From: Pseudoroseicyclus aestuarii
GTDB lineage: Bacteria; Pseudomonadota; Alphaproteobacteria; Rhodobacterales; Rhodobacteraceae
Assembly (NCBI RefSeq): GCF_003217255.1
Contig: NZ_QJTE01000003.1
Span: 186,001 to 250,000 of the forward strand
Length of the DNA: 64,000 nucleotides
Direction: 5' to 3'
Positions within the stretch are counted from its first letter, which is position 1; each line of letters opens with the position of its first letter. Shown piece after piece: positions 1 to 7,812 of the stretch. The notes under the pieces were generated by a model. It was given only the letters and a program-made list of their open reading frames with translations, made no database searches and was not told where the DNA came from. A program made the translations under genes and the position numbers.

Positions 1-838
1 GCGCGAGGCTGCGAAAGCTGCTGACCAGCCCCTCGGGCAGCGGCGCGGCCGCGTCCTGCGCCCCGTCCGTGGGCGATTGCGGCGCGGGCAGGCCGGCGAC
101 GAGGGTGCCCGGATCGGCCGGCGACAGCTGCACCATCAACGCCTGCAGCGTCTCGTCCAGCGCGACGCCGACGGCGACCGGCTGCCCCTCCATCTCGGCC
201 TTGGCCGAGACGATGGAGACGAGGCGCGGCGTTTCGCCGTCGAGGCGGAAGACCGGTGCGCCCGAGGCGCCGAAATCGACCTCGCAGGACAGCACGACAA
301 GCTCTTCCTCGCGCCCCAGAACGGCGCAGACCTCCTGCAGGGAGGCCGCCTCGGACCGCCCGCGCGCGTAGGAGACGATGCCCACGCTGTCGCCCGTCGC
401 CGCGCCGCGCATCACCGCGAAGGGCTGCACCTCGATGCCCACGGGCGCCGAAAGCTTCAGCAGGGCAAGATCGTAGGGGCTGGCCCGCGTCGCCCCGGCG
501 CCGCCGAAGACGTAGCGCGGCGGATGCACGGCCACGACGGCGCTGCGTTCGGCCAGCGCGGCGCCGTCGCGCAGACCGGCACGGAAGGTGATACGCTCGG
601 GCGCGACGCGGGCGCCGCTGTCGCGGTCGTAAAGGCAATGCGCCGCCGTCAGGACCACGTCGCGGGCGATGAGCGACCCGGTGCAGAACCGCTTGCCGTC
701 GATGTCGAGCCGGCCCACGGCCTCCCAGCCCTGCGTTTGCAGCGGGGCGGAGCCTGATGCGGGCGCCTGCGCCGACGCGGCCAGCGGCAGCGCCGCCGCC
801 AGAACGCAGCACAGAATCATCGCGGTCAGCCCATGCAT
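1..838 (-). CDS. Secreted trypsin-like serine protease, C-terminal end outside the window
   Basis: A chymotrypsin-fold (S1 family) protease, probably acting in the periplasm or outside the cell. The frame opens at an ATG ending at 838 and runs off the left edge (279 codons visible). Residues 1-24 form a signal peptide ending ASAQA. The triad can be placed: His67 in LTAAHC, Asp123 in SPYDLALL and Ser192 in FGASGAP. The usual GDSGGP box is changed to GASGAP, but the nucleophile is kept. The missing C-terminus may hold a further domain. The family call is firm; the substrate is unknown. It is divergent from the DUF599 gene across a 165-base gap in which I see no gene. Confidence 0.85.
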   Translation of the reverse strand, partial: MHGLTAMILCCVLAAALPLAASAQAPASGSAPLQTQGWEAVGRLDIDGKRFCTGSLIARDVVLTAAHCLYDRDSGARVAPERITFRAGLRDGAALAERSAVVAVHPPRYVFGGAGATRASPYDLALLKLSAPVGIEVQPFAVMRGAATGDSVGIVSYARGRSEAASLQEVCAVLGREEELVVLSCEVDFGASGAPVFRLDGETPRLVSIVSAKAEMEGQPVAVGVALDETLQALMVQLSPADPGTLVAGLPAPQSPTDGAQDAAAPLPEGLVSSFRSLA

Positions 839-1003
839 GCGCAAGGTCGTCCTTCTAGCTCGTGCTCCAGCATAGGGGCAGGGCGGCGCCACGGGAACCC
901 GGCCCGCCGCGGGCGCGGCGCCGCTGTGGCCGGCTTGCCCGGCGATGCCGCGGATCGCGCGTGCCCCCTGCCCAAGCGCTTCGGCACGGCCTAATCTGCC
1001 GGC

Positions 1004-1705
1004 ATGAGCCCGCTCGAGAACCTGCATCTTCTGACGCCGCTCGATGCCGCCGCGCTGGCGCTGCTCTGGCTGGCCTTCTTCGCCACCGGCTGGCGGATCG
1101 AGCATCCGGGCCGCGCGCCCAGCGTCACGGTCCTGATGTCGCAGTACCGCCGCGCCTGGATGGCGGAGTTCCTGCAACGGGACAACCGGATCTTCGATTC
1201 GCAGATCCTCGGCAGCCTGCGGCAGGGCACCTCCTTCTTCGCCTCGACCTGCCTCTTGGCGATCGGCGGGGTGCTGGCGCTGCTGGGCAATACCGAACCG
1301 CTGCAGGGCGTGGCCGAGCATATCGCCGCGGTCGAGATGCCGGCCGCCCTGTGGCAGATCAAGCTGCTGCCGGTTACGCTGCTGCTGTCGCTCGCCTTTC
1401 TGAAGTTCGTCTGGGCCCACCGCGTCTTCGGCTACTGCGCGGTGATGATGGCGGCGGTGCCGCAGGATGCCGCCCACCCCGAGGCCGCGCCGCGTGCCCT
1501 GCGCGCCGGAGAGTTGAACATTCGCGCCGCCTGGAACTTCAACCGCGGGCTTCGGGCGATGTATTTCGCGCTGGCGGCGCTGGCCTGGCTGCTGGGCGCG
1601 GCGGCGATGATCGCCGCGACGCTTTTCGTGGCATGGCTGCTGTGGTCGCGCGAGTTCAGCAGCGTGCCGCGCGACATCCTGCTGAAGCCGAAGGACGAGG
1701 GCTAG
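1004..1705 (+). CDS. DUF599 family inner-membrane protein
   Basis: A 233-residue integral membrane protein with about four hydrophobic segments (roughly residues 12-32, 75-97, 120-145 and 180-210). The pattern of an N-terminal helix, a basic MSQYRRAWM stretch, a conserved RDNRIFDSQ segment and then further helices matches the DUF599 family, whose function is unknown. The ATG start is reasonable, since the upstream gap holds no gene. Its TAG stop overlaps the stop codon of the convergent rpe gene (1702-1705), so the two genes share their 3' ends with no room for a terminator. No function is claimed beyond the family name. Confidence 0.8.
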   Translation: MSPLENLHLLTPLDAAALALLWLAFFATGWRIEHPGRAPSVTVLMSQYRRAWMAEFLQRDNRIFDSQILGSLRQGTSFFASTCLLAIGGVLALLGNTEPLQGVAEHIAAVEMPAALWQIKLLPVTLLLSLAFLKFVWAHRVFGYCAVMMAAVPQDAAHPEAAPRALRAGELNIRAAWNFNRGLRAMYFALAALAWLLGAAAMIAATLFVAWLLWSREFSSVPRDILLKPKDEG

Positions 1706-2400
1706 CCTACGGTCAGCCCGGCCTCGGCGGCGCTGCGGATCGCGGCGATGTTGTCGCCGTAGACCTGCGCCGCATCGGGCGAGCCGCCGCGGAACACCGC
1801 CGATCCCGCGACGAGGACATCGGCGCCAGAGGCCGCGGCCCGCCCGGCGGTGCGGGTGTCGATGCCGCCGTCGACCTGGATGTGCACGGGACGGTCGCCG
1901 ATCATTCCGCGCAGGGCGGCGACCTTGTCCAGAACCGGCTCGAGGAAGGCCTGCCCGCCGAAGCCGGGGTTCACCGTCATCGCAAGGATCAGGTCGACGC
2001 TGTCGAGCAGCGGCGCCGCCGCCTCGGCCGGGGTGCCGGGGTTCAGGGCGAGGCCCGCCTTCATCCCCGCCGCGCGGATCGCCTGCAGCGTGCGGTGGAT
2101 ATGCGGGCCGGCCTCGGCATGGGCGGTCAGGATGTCGGTGCCGGCCTCGGCAAAGGCCTCGATCAGCGGATCGACCGGCGCGATCATCACGTGCACGTCC
2201 ATAACGCCCTTGATGTGCGGGCGGATCGCCTTGGCGACGCCGGGGCCGATGGTCAGGTTCGGCACGAAATGATTGTCCATCACGTCGACATGCACCCAGT
2301 CCGCGCCCTGCGCCTCGATGGCGCGGCACTCCTCGCCCAGGCGGGCGAAATCGGAGGAGAGGATCGAGGGGGCGATCTTGATCGTGCGGTCGAAGGTCAT
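1702..2400 (-). CDS. rpe: Ribulose-phosphate 3-epimerase
   Basis: This enzyme interconverts D-ribulose 5-phosphate and D-xylulose 5-phosphate in the pentose-phosphate and Calvin pathways in the cytoplasm. The 232-residue product has the family's marks: IAPSILSSDFARLGEE at the N-terminus, HVDVMDNHFVPNLT carrying metal-binding His and Asp, DVHVMI, LTAHAE, NPGFGGQAFL and the C-terminal phosphate-binding QVDGGI and ADVLVAGSAVF segments. The start is taken at MTFDRTIKIAP; an upstream in-frame ATG would add 11 residues with no family support. It runs convergent to the DUF599 gene and overlaps that gene's stop codon. Confidence 0.95.
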   Translation of the reverse strand: MTFDRTIKIAPSILSSDFARLGEECRAIEAQGADWVHVDVMDNHFVPNLTIGPGVAKAIRPHIKGVMDVHVMIAPVDPLIEAFAEAGTDILTAHAEAGPHIHRTLQAIRAAGMKAGLALNPGTPAEAAAPLLDSVDLILAMTVNPGFGGQAFLEPVLDKVAALRGMIGDRPVHIQVDGGIDTRTAGRAAASGADVLVAGSAVFRGGSPDAAQVYGDNIAAIRSAAEAGLTVG

Positions 2401-2480
2401 GGCGTCTCGCAGTCTGGGGCCCTGTCCGGGCATCTGTCTGCGCCCGATCTAGCCCAGCGGGGCGCGACAGTCACGCGCCG

Positions 2481-2741
2481 CTACTGCGCCAGCCCCGCCG
2501 CGGCGGCGATCAGCGCCAGCGGGATCACCAGCACGCCCCAGATCAGGCGGCGCCTTATGTCGCCCTGCCGGATCGCCAGCCCCTCGCGGACGAAGGCCGC
2601 GCGGTCGCCCTCGCGGATCTCCTCGTCCCATTGACGCTCGAGCCGGGCGCGGCAGCGATCGCGCGCCCAGAGCGAGAGGCACAGGTAGACCACGCCCAGC
2701 ACGAGGCTGGCCAGAAGGAGAAGGCGAAGCAGGGCGGGCAT
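2481..2741 (-). CDS. Small two-helix membrane protein, unknown function
   Basis: An 86-residue protein with a hydrophobic helix at about residues 2-24, a charged middle (DEEIREGDRAAFVREG, about 40-55) and a second helix at about 66-84. This is a plausible two-pass inner-membrane protein with its charged loop on one face. It lies between the L,D-transpeptidase and rpe on the same strand, with short gaps, and could be co-transcribed. I recognise no named family; similar short proteins occur as conserved hypotheticals in Rhodobacteraceae. Coding is supported by composition, the ATG start and the fit between neighbours. Confidence 0.65.
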   Translation of the reverse strand: MPALLRLLLLASLVLGVVYLCLSLWARDRCRARLERQWDEEIREGDRAAFVREGLAIRQGDIRRRLIWGVLVIPLALIAAAAGLAQ

Positions 2742-2777
2742 CGGTCTGTCGCGCGGGCAGGGCGCCCGCGCGAAAGC

Positions 2778-3590
2778 CTACTGGCCCGAGATCTGCGGCG
2801 GGCCGCTGCGCGCGGCGGCGGCGTAGATCTCTTCGGGCGGCACGTAGGTGGGGTCCAGCTCGCGGCCGCGATTGGCGAGGGCCTGCCCCTCGATCCGCAC
2901 CGACTCGTCGTAGCTGCGCACCGTGACCAGCGTGTCGCGCGGCACCATCGGGTAGAGGAAGATGATGTCGTGGTTGAAAAGCCGGATGCAGCCCGCTGAG
3001 CCGGAGTTCCCGATCGAGGCCATGTCGTTGGTGCCGTGGATACGGAAGTAGGTGTCGCGCCCGCCCTGGTAGAGATAGAGCGCTCGCGCGCCCAGCGGGT
3101 TGGCGAGGCCGCCCGGAACGCCGCCTGCGAAGCCGCCGTAGATCTCGGGCTCGGTGCGCAGCATGTTCGCGGTGGGCGTCCAGCTGGGCCAATGCTCCTT
3201 GCGGCGGATCACCGTGTCGTAGCTCATCGACTTGCCCTGCCGGCCCACGGCGATGGGAAAGCGCCAGGCGTTGCCGTCGTTCTGCACCCAGTACAGGAAC
3301 TTGGCATGCGGATCGACTTCGATGGTGCCGGGCGCTTCGGTGCCCGTGTAGCGCAGGTTCATGCGGCGGTTGACGCCCTGCAGGTACTCGGGCGGCACGG
3401 GCGGCAGGCGGTAGCCGTCATCCTCGATCAGCCCGTAGCCGGGCACGATCTGGTCGACGGGCACCCCGCCGATGAGTTGCATCTGGGGGACGGTTTCAGG
3501 CACGGCCTGGCGCGCGCAGGCGCCGACCGCCAGAAGCGACAGGCCGGCAAGGCCGCGCAGCGCGCCGCGGCGTGTGGTGGTTGAGTGCAT
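2778..3590 (-). CDS. L,D-transpeptidase (YkuD domain) lipoprotein
   Basis: A peptidoglycan cross-linking or lipoprotein-attaching L,D-transpeptidase of the ErfK/YbiS type (270 residues). The N-terminus has an arginine pair (TTTRRGALRG) and a hydrophobic stretch ending in an AVGAC lipobox (Cys25), so it is probably a lipoprotein, perhaps Tat-exported. The YkuD domain lies at about residues 95-235 with the active-site signature: HGTNDMASIG, then SAGCIRLFN carrying the catalytic Cys. The start at MHSTTTRRG gives a proper export signal; an upstream ATG would bury it. The gene is divergent from the P1 peptidase across about 200 bases. Confidence 0.9.
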   Translation of the reverse strand: MHSTTTRRGALRGLAGLSLLAVGACARQAVPETVPQMQLIGGVPVDQIVPGYGLIEDDGYRLPPVPPEYLQGVNRRMNLRYTGTEAPGTIEVDPHAKFLYWVQNDGNAWRFPIAVGRQGKSMSYDTVIRRKEHWPSWTPTANMLRTEPEIYGGFAGGVPGGLANPLGARALYLYQGGRDTYFRIHGTNDMASIGNSGSAGCIRLFNHDIIFLYPMVPRDTLVTVRSYDESVRIEGQALANRGRELDPTYVPPEEIYAAAARSGPPQISGQ

Positions 3591-3678
3591 AGGTGGCAGC
3601 CTTTGACACGAGGGTTCCGCCCTAGGTAACATCAGCGTGGCATTAGGCAATCGCCTGCCGATCAACGATTTGCGGGTG

Positions 3679-3694
3679 CGTGATGCATGTCACG
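3679..3694 (+). promoter_or_regulatory. Candidate CRP/FNR-type operator
   Basis: Two half-sites, CGTGA and TCACG, are separated by six bases (TGCATG), matching the TGTGA-N6-TCACA spacing of CRP-family regulators at eight of ten half-site positions. The site lies in the divergent gap between the L,D-transpeptidase (start 3590) and the P1 peptidase (start 3787), where it could serve either gene. This is a motif match by eye only. Confidence 0.25.
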
Positions 3695-3786
3695 GCCTGT
3701 GCCTGGCCGGGGACAATGATGACATATTCCGTCGACCTGCGCGCGACAGGCGCCGATCCTGCGGCGCCGCGCCGGTGACCGGGACG

Positions 3787-4776
3787 ATGCAGCCGGGCCC
3801 GCGCAACCTGATCACCGACGTCGCGGGGCTGCGGGTCGGCAATGCCTCGGACGACATGCTGAAATCGGGCGTCACCGTGGTGACCGGCGATGCCCCCTTC
3901 ACCTGCGGTGTCCATGTCATGGGCGGCGCGCCGGGCACGCGCGAGACCGACCTTCTGGCCCCCGACAAGAGCGTGACAGACGTAGATGCGCTGGTGCTCT
4001 CGGGCGGGTCCGCCTTCGGCCTCGACGCGGCCTCGGGCGTGATGGAGGGGCTGCGCCGGAGGGGGCGCGGGGTCGCGGTCGCGGGCTTTACCGTGCCGAT
4101 CGTGCCTGCGGCGATCCTCTTCGACCTCGCGAATGGCGGCGACAAGGACTGGCAGCAAAACCCCTATGCCGCGCTGGGCGCGCGGGCGCTGGAGGCGGCG
4201 GGGCAGGACTTCGAGCTGGGCAGCCATGGCGCCGGCACCGGCGCCCTGACCGCCGATCTCAAGGGCGGGCTCGGCTCTGCCTCGGTCGTGCTGCCCTCGG
4301 GCGTCACGGTGGGCGCGCTGGTCGCGGTCAATGCGCTGGGGCCGGCGGTCGTGGACGGCGGGCCGCAGTTCTGGGCCGCGCCCTGGGAAGAGGGTGCGGA
4401 ATTCGGCGGCCTCGGCCCCGCGCGCGGGCCTTTCGGACTGCCGGCGACGAAGCTGGGGGTGCGGCTGGGGCAGAACACCACCATTGCCGTGGTCGCCACC
4501 GATGCCGCGCTGGACAAGGCGCAGGCGACGCGGATGGCAGTGGCGGCGCATGACGGCATGGCCCGCGCGCTGGGCCTGTCGCACAGCCCGATGGACGGGG
4601 ACCTGGTCTTTGCCGCCGCCACCGGCGTGCGGCCGCTGCCCGAGGCGCCGGATGCCGCGCTCTGGCTGGGCCATGCCGCCGCGATCTGCCTCGCGCGCGC
4701 CATCGCGCGCGGCGTCTACATGGCCCGGCCCGCACCGGGCGACCTGCTGCCAAGCTGGCAGGCGCGGCACGGCTAG
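3787..4776 (+). CDS. P1/DmpA-family aminopeptidase (peptidase S58)
   Basis: A 329-residue member of the L-aminopeptidase/D-esterase (DmpA, P1) family of N-terminal-nucleophile hydrolases. Family marks are GPRNLITDVAGLRVGNA at the N-terminus, LLAPDKSV, VDALVLSGGSAFGLDAASGV and FGLPATKLG. The GAGTGALTADLKGG segment (about residues 140-153) is where self-cleavage to expose the nucleophile is expected, by family analogy. The ATG at 3787 is chosen because the family homology begins there; an in-frame GTG at 3775 is an alternative. Substrate unknown: family members act on short peptides, D-amino-acid esters or beta-peptides. Probably cytoplasmic, since there is no signal peptide. Confidence 0.85.
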   Translation: MQPGPRNLITDVAGLRVGNASDDMLKSGVTVVTGDAPFTCGVHVMGGAPGTRETDLLAPDKSVTDVDALVLSGGSAFGLDAASGVMEGLRRRGRGVAVAGFTVPIVPAAILFDLANGGDKDWQQNPYAALGARALEAAGQDFELGSHGAGTGALTADLKGGLGSASVVLPSGVTVGALVAVNALGPAVVDGGPQFWAAPWEEGAEFGGLGPARGPFGLPATKLGVRLGQNTTIAVVATDAALDKAQATRMAVAAHDGMARALGLSHSPMDGDLVFAAATGVRPLPEAPDAALWLGHAAAICLARAIARGVYMARPAPGDLLPSWQARHG

Positions 4777-4841
4777 GGCACTGGCGCCGCCGCCGCCGCG
4801 CCCCATATCGGCGAGGGATGTTCTGCGAGGGAGCCCGCATC

Positions 4842-6317
4842 ATGCCCGACGAAACAAAGACCGATCTGACCGCCCGCCTGCAGGAGCCGCGGCTCCTGCG
4901 CGAAGAGGCCTTCGTCGGCGGCGACTGGGTGCAGGCCGATGGCGGCGCCCGCTTCGAGGTGACGAACCCCGCGCGCGGCGACGTGATCGCCAGCCTGCCC
5001 GACCTCGGCCGGGCCGAGATCGCCCGCGCCATCGACGCCGCCCATGCCGCGCAGCCCGCATGGGCCGCCCGCACGGCCAAGGAGCGGGCGCAGATCCTGC
5101 GGCGCTGGTACGATCTTCTGATGCTGCACCAGGAGGATCTCGCCGTCCTGATGACCGCCGAGCAGGGCAAGCCGCTGACCGAGAGCCGGGGCGAGATCGC
5201 CTATGGCGCGGGCTTCATCGAATGGTTCGGCGAAGAGGCCAAGCGCCTCTACGGCGAGACGATCCCAGGCCACCAGGCGGACAAGCGGATCACCGTGATC
5301 CGCCAGCCCATCGGGGTCGCCGCCTCGATCACGCCCTGGAACTTCCCCAACGCGATGATCGCCCGCAAGGTCGCCCCGGCGCTGGCCGCGGGCTGCGCCT
5401 TCGTCGCCCGCCCCTCCGAGCTGACGCCGCTCTCGGCGCTGGCCATGGCCTGGCTGGCAGAGGAGGCGGGGGTGCCCAAGGGCGTCTTCTCGGTCGTGAC
5501 CAGCACGGATGCCGCCGGCACCGGGCAGGAGTTCTGCGAGAACCCGAAGGTCCGCAAGCTCAGCTTCACCGGCAGCACCGAGGTCGGGCGTATCCTGCTG
5601 CGGCAGGGCGCCGACCAGGTGATGAAGATGTCGATGGAGCTGGGCGGCAACGCGCCCTTCCTCGTCTTCGACGACGCCGATCTGGATGCCGCCGTGCAGG
5701 GCGCCATTGCCTGCAAGTTCCGAAATGCCGGGCAGACCTGCGTCTGCGCCAACCGCATCTACGTGCAGTCCGGCATCTACGACGCCTTCGCCGCAAAACT
5801 GAAACAGGCGGTCGAGGCGCTGCGCGTCGGCGACGGGCTGGAGGAGGGGACCGACCTCGGCCCGCTGATCGAGCCAAAGGCGCTGGACAAGGTGAAGGAT
5901 CACCTCGCCGATGCGCTGGATCGGGGCGCCAGCGTCCTGACCGGCGGGCAGGCGCTCGAGGGGCAGTATTTCCAGCCCACCATCGTCACCGGCGCGACGC
6001 AGGCGATGAAGGTCGCCCGCGAAGAGACCTTCGGCCCCTTCGCGCCGCTCTTCCGCTTCGAGACCGAGGAAGAGGCCGTGGCCCTGGCCAACGACACGAT
6101 CTTCGGCCTCGCCAGCTACTTCTACTCCAAGGACGTCAGCCGCGTGACGCGGGTGAGCGAGGCGCTGGAGTACGGGATCGTCGGGATCAACACCGGCATC
6201 ATCTCGACCGAGGTTGCGCCCTTTGGCGGGGTCAAGCAGTCGGGTCTGGGGCGCGAGGGGTCGCGGCACGGGATCGAGGAATACGTCGAGATGAAATACA
6301 TCTGCCTCGGCCTCTGA
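4842..6317 (+). CDS. gabD: Succinate-semialdehyde dehydrogenase
   Basis: A 491-residue aldehyde dehydrogenase close to GabD, which oxidises succinate semialdehyde to succinate with NAD(P)+ at the end of GABA breakdown. Visible marks: TPWNFPNAMIARK (cofactor binding), LSFTGSTEVGR, MELGGNAPFLVF with the general-base Glu, and FRNAGQTCVCANR with the nucleophile Cys300 and a second Cys302, as in GabD enzymes. The C-terminus has FGGVKQSGLGREGS. The start at MPDETK is chosen for the GAGGGAG ribosome site just upstream; a frame extension of eight residues is less likely. No GABA transaminase lies nearby, so the exact aldehyde is inferred. Confidence 0.88.
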   Translation: MPDETKTDLTARLQEPRLLREEAFVGGDWVQADGGARFEVTNPARGDVIASLPDLGRAEIARAIDAAHAAQPAWAARTAKERAQILRRWYDLLMLHQEDLAVLMTAEQGKPLTESRGEIAYGAGFIEWFGEEAKRLYGETIPGHQADKRITVIRQPIGVAASITPWNFPNAMIARKVAPALAAGCAFVARPSELTPLSALAMAWLAEEAGVPKGVFSVVTSTDAAGTGQEFCENPKVRKLSFTGSTEVGRILLRQGADQVMKMSMELGGNAPFLVFDDADLDAAVQGAIACKFRNAGQTCVCANRIYVQSGIYDAFAAKLKQAVEALRVGDGLEEGTDLGPLIEPKALDKVKDHLADALDRGASVLTGGQALEGQYFQPTIVTGATQAMKVAREETFGPFAPLFRFETEEEAVALANDTIFGLASYFYSKDVSRVTRVSEALEYGIVGINTGIISTEVAPFGGVKQSGLGREGSRHGIEEYVEMKYICLGL

Positions 6318-6329
6318 GGCTGGACGTCC

Positions 6330-6378
6330 GAGGGCGGGCGCCGGGGGGCTTCCGCCCCCCGGTCCCCCCGAGGCGCCC
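6330..6378. terminator. Bidirectional G/C hairpin between convergent genes
   Basis: Between the convergent stops of gabD (6317) and the Gfo/Idh gene (6379) lies CCGGGGGG-N6-CCCCCCGG (6341-6362), flanked by further pairing GGCGCC/GGCGCC arms. There is no long T run, so it is a strong hairpin rather than a textbook intrinsic terminator. It probably insulates both genes. Confidence 0.55.
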
Positions 6379-7629
6379 CTACTGCACCCTTCCGTCCCTG
6401 TTGAGAGAGACCCATTCCCCGCGCTCTGCGGCGGCATAGATCGCCTCCATCAGGTGCATGTCGCGCAGCCCGGTCTCGCCCGTCTCAGCAAAGTCGTTGC
6501 CGTCACGCACCGCGCGGCTGAAGGCGTCGATCTCGCCCATGAACTGCTGCTCCGACGGCATCGGCGCCATCGGCGTTTCGGTCCCCTCGGCGGTGGAGAG
6601 CGTCAGCCGGTTGCCGGTATAGCTGGTCGCCGGGTCGAGAACGCCGGTGACATCGGCGCCCCAGAGGTCGATCCGCTTCTTGTTCGCGATATAGCCCGAC
6701 GAGATGTTGGCCGTGCGCCCCGAGGGGAAGTCGAGCGTGGCGGTGCAGATCGCCTCGATCTCGGCGAAGCGATCGTCGGGCAGGCCGGGCGCATGGGTCT
6801 GCGCCGCCAGCCGCACCGGCACCTCGCCCAGCAGCCAGATCAGACCGTTCAGGGAATAGATGCCGATATCCATCAGGCTGCCGCCGCCCGCCAGATCGCG
6901 CCGCATCCGCCACTGGTCCCGCGTGGCCGAGGGGTCGAGCGGGCGGTGATGATCGGCTGTGGCAAAGCGCACGTCGCCAAGCTCGCCGCGATCGTACATC
7001 CCCTTCAGCATCAGGTTATGCGGCTCGTAATGGGCGCGGTAGGCGATCATCAGCTTGCGCCCGTTGGCATCGCGCGCGTCCAGCATCCGCTGCGCGGCGG
7101 CGCTGTCGGCGGCAAAGGGCTTTTCGCACATCACGTCCTTGCCCGCCTCGAAGGCGGCGATGACATTCTCTTCGTGGATGGCATTGGGCGTGACGACGTA
7201 GACGACCTGCACGCTGTCGTCCTCCGCCAGCCCGGCCATGTCGTAGCCGTAGCGCGATCCCTCTGGCACGCCGTAGGCCATGCCGAGGCGCGACAGCTTC
7301 TCCGGCGTGCCGGAGATCAGGCCGGTCAGCTTCGCCTGGCCCGCCTCGACGATGGAGGGGACGACGTAGTTCTGGGCGAAATGGCCCAGCCCGCAAACGG
7401 CCCAGCCGACCTGATCCTCGGGGGCGGCGGGCTCCGGGTTGAAGCCGTCGAGGCTGGGCATCGGCCGGCCCGTGGCGCTGGTCGGCAGGTCGGGCGCGGG
7501 CGGCGTGCCGCCGGTGCCGACCCCGCTGGCGGCCTGCGCCAGCAGCGGGCCGGCGCCCAGCGTTCCGGCCCCGAGGCCGAGGGCGGAGCTGCGCAGGAAC
7601 GCGCGGCGAGAGGTCTTGGTATCCGGCAT
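6379..7629 (-). CDS. Tat-exported Gfo/Idh/MocA oxidoreductase (glucose-fructose oxidoreductase-like)
   Basis: A 416-residue NAD(P)-binding dehydrogenase of the Gfo/Idh/MocA group. The N-terminus carries a twin-arginine signal (TSRRAFLRSS followed by a hydrophobic, Gly/Ala-rich stretch), so it is exported folded with its cofactor, as known for glucose-fructose oxidoreductase. The Rossmann start is at about residue 75 (WAVCGLGHFAQNYV), then VVTPNAIHEE, the conserved EKPFA at about 165 and the C-terminal sugar-binding domain (DIGIYSLNGL, VRLAAQTH). Substrate not known. Its ATG start immediately precedes the Tat motif, and it is divergent from the exported phytase-like gene at 7813. Confidence 0.85.
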   Translation of the reverse strand: MPDTKTSRRAFLRSSALGLGAGTLGAGPLLAQAASGVGTGGTPPAPDLPTSATGRPMPSLDGFNPEPAAPEDQVGWAVCGLGHFAQNYVVPSIVEAGQAKLTGLISGTPEKLSRLGMAYGVPEGSRYGYDMAGLAEDDSVQVVYVVTPNAIHEENVIAAFEAGKDVMCEKPFAADSAAAQRMLDARDANGRKLMIAYRAHYEPHNLMLKGMYDRGELGDVRFATADHHRPLDPSATRDQWRMRRDLAGGGSLMDIGIYSLNGLIWLLGEVPVRLAAQTHAPGLPDDRFAEIEAICTATLDFPSGRTANISSGYIANKKRIDLWGADVTGVLDPATSYTGNRLTLSTAEGTETPMAPMPSEQQFMGEIDAFSRAVRDGNDFAETGETGLRDMHLMEAIYAAAERGEWVSLNRDGRVQ

Positions 7630-7812
7630 CGGCTGTCTCCCTCAAATGCTGCGGCACCTCATCCAATGCGCGGCCCGGCGCGGCGTTCCCTCTCCCCCGG
7701 ATTGTATACGCAGGCGGGGGGCCGGCGATTTCATCGCCCTGTCGCCTCACCGTTACGCCGCCGTCACATCGGCGGGCCAAGGCAGCGCGACACACCGAGA
7801 AGGACCTGCCCC

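Noticed and set aside
6454-7812. A long plus-strand extension upstream of the exported propeller protein
   Set aside because: It is antisense to the Gfo/Idh/MocA gene; a clear signal peptide at 7813 marks the true start.
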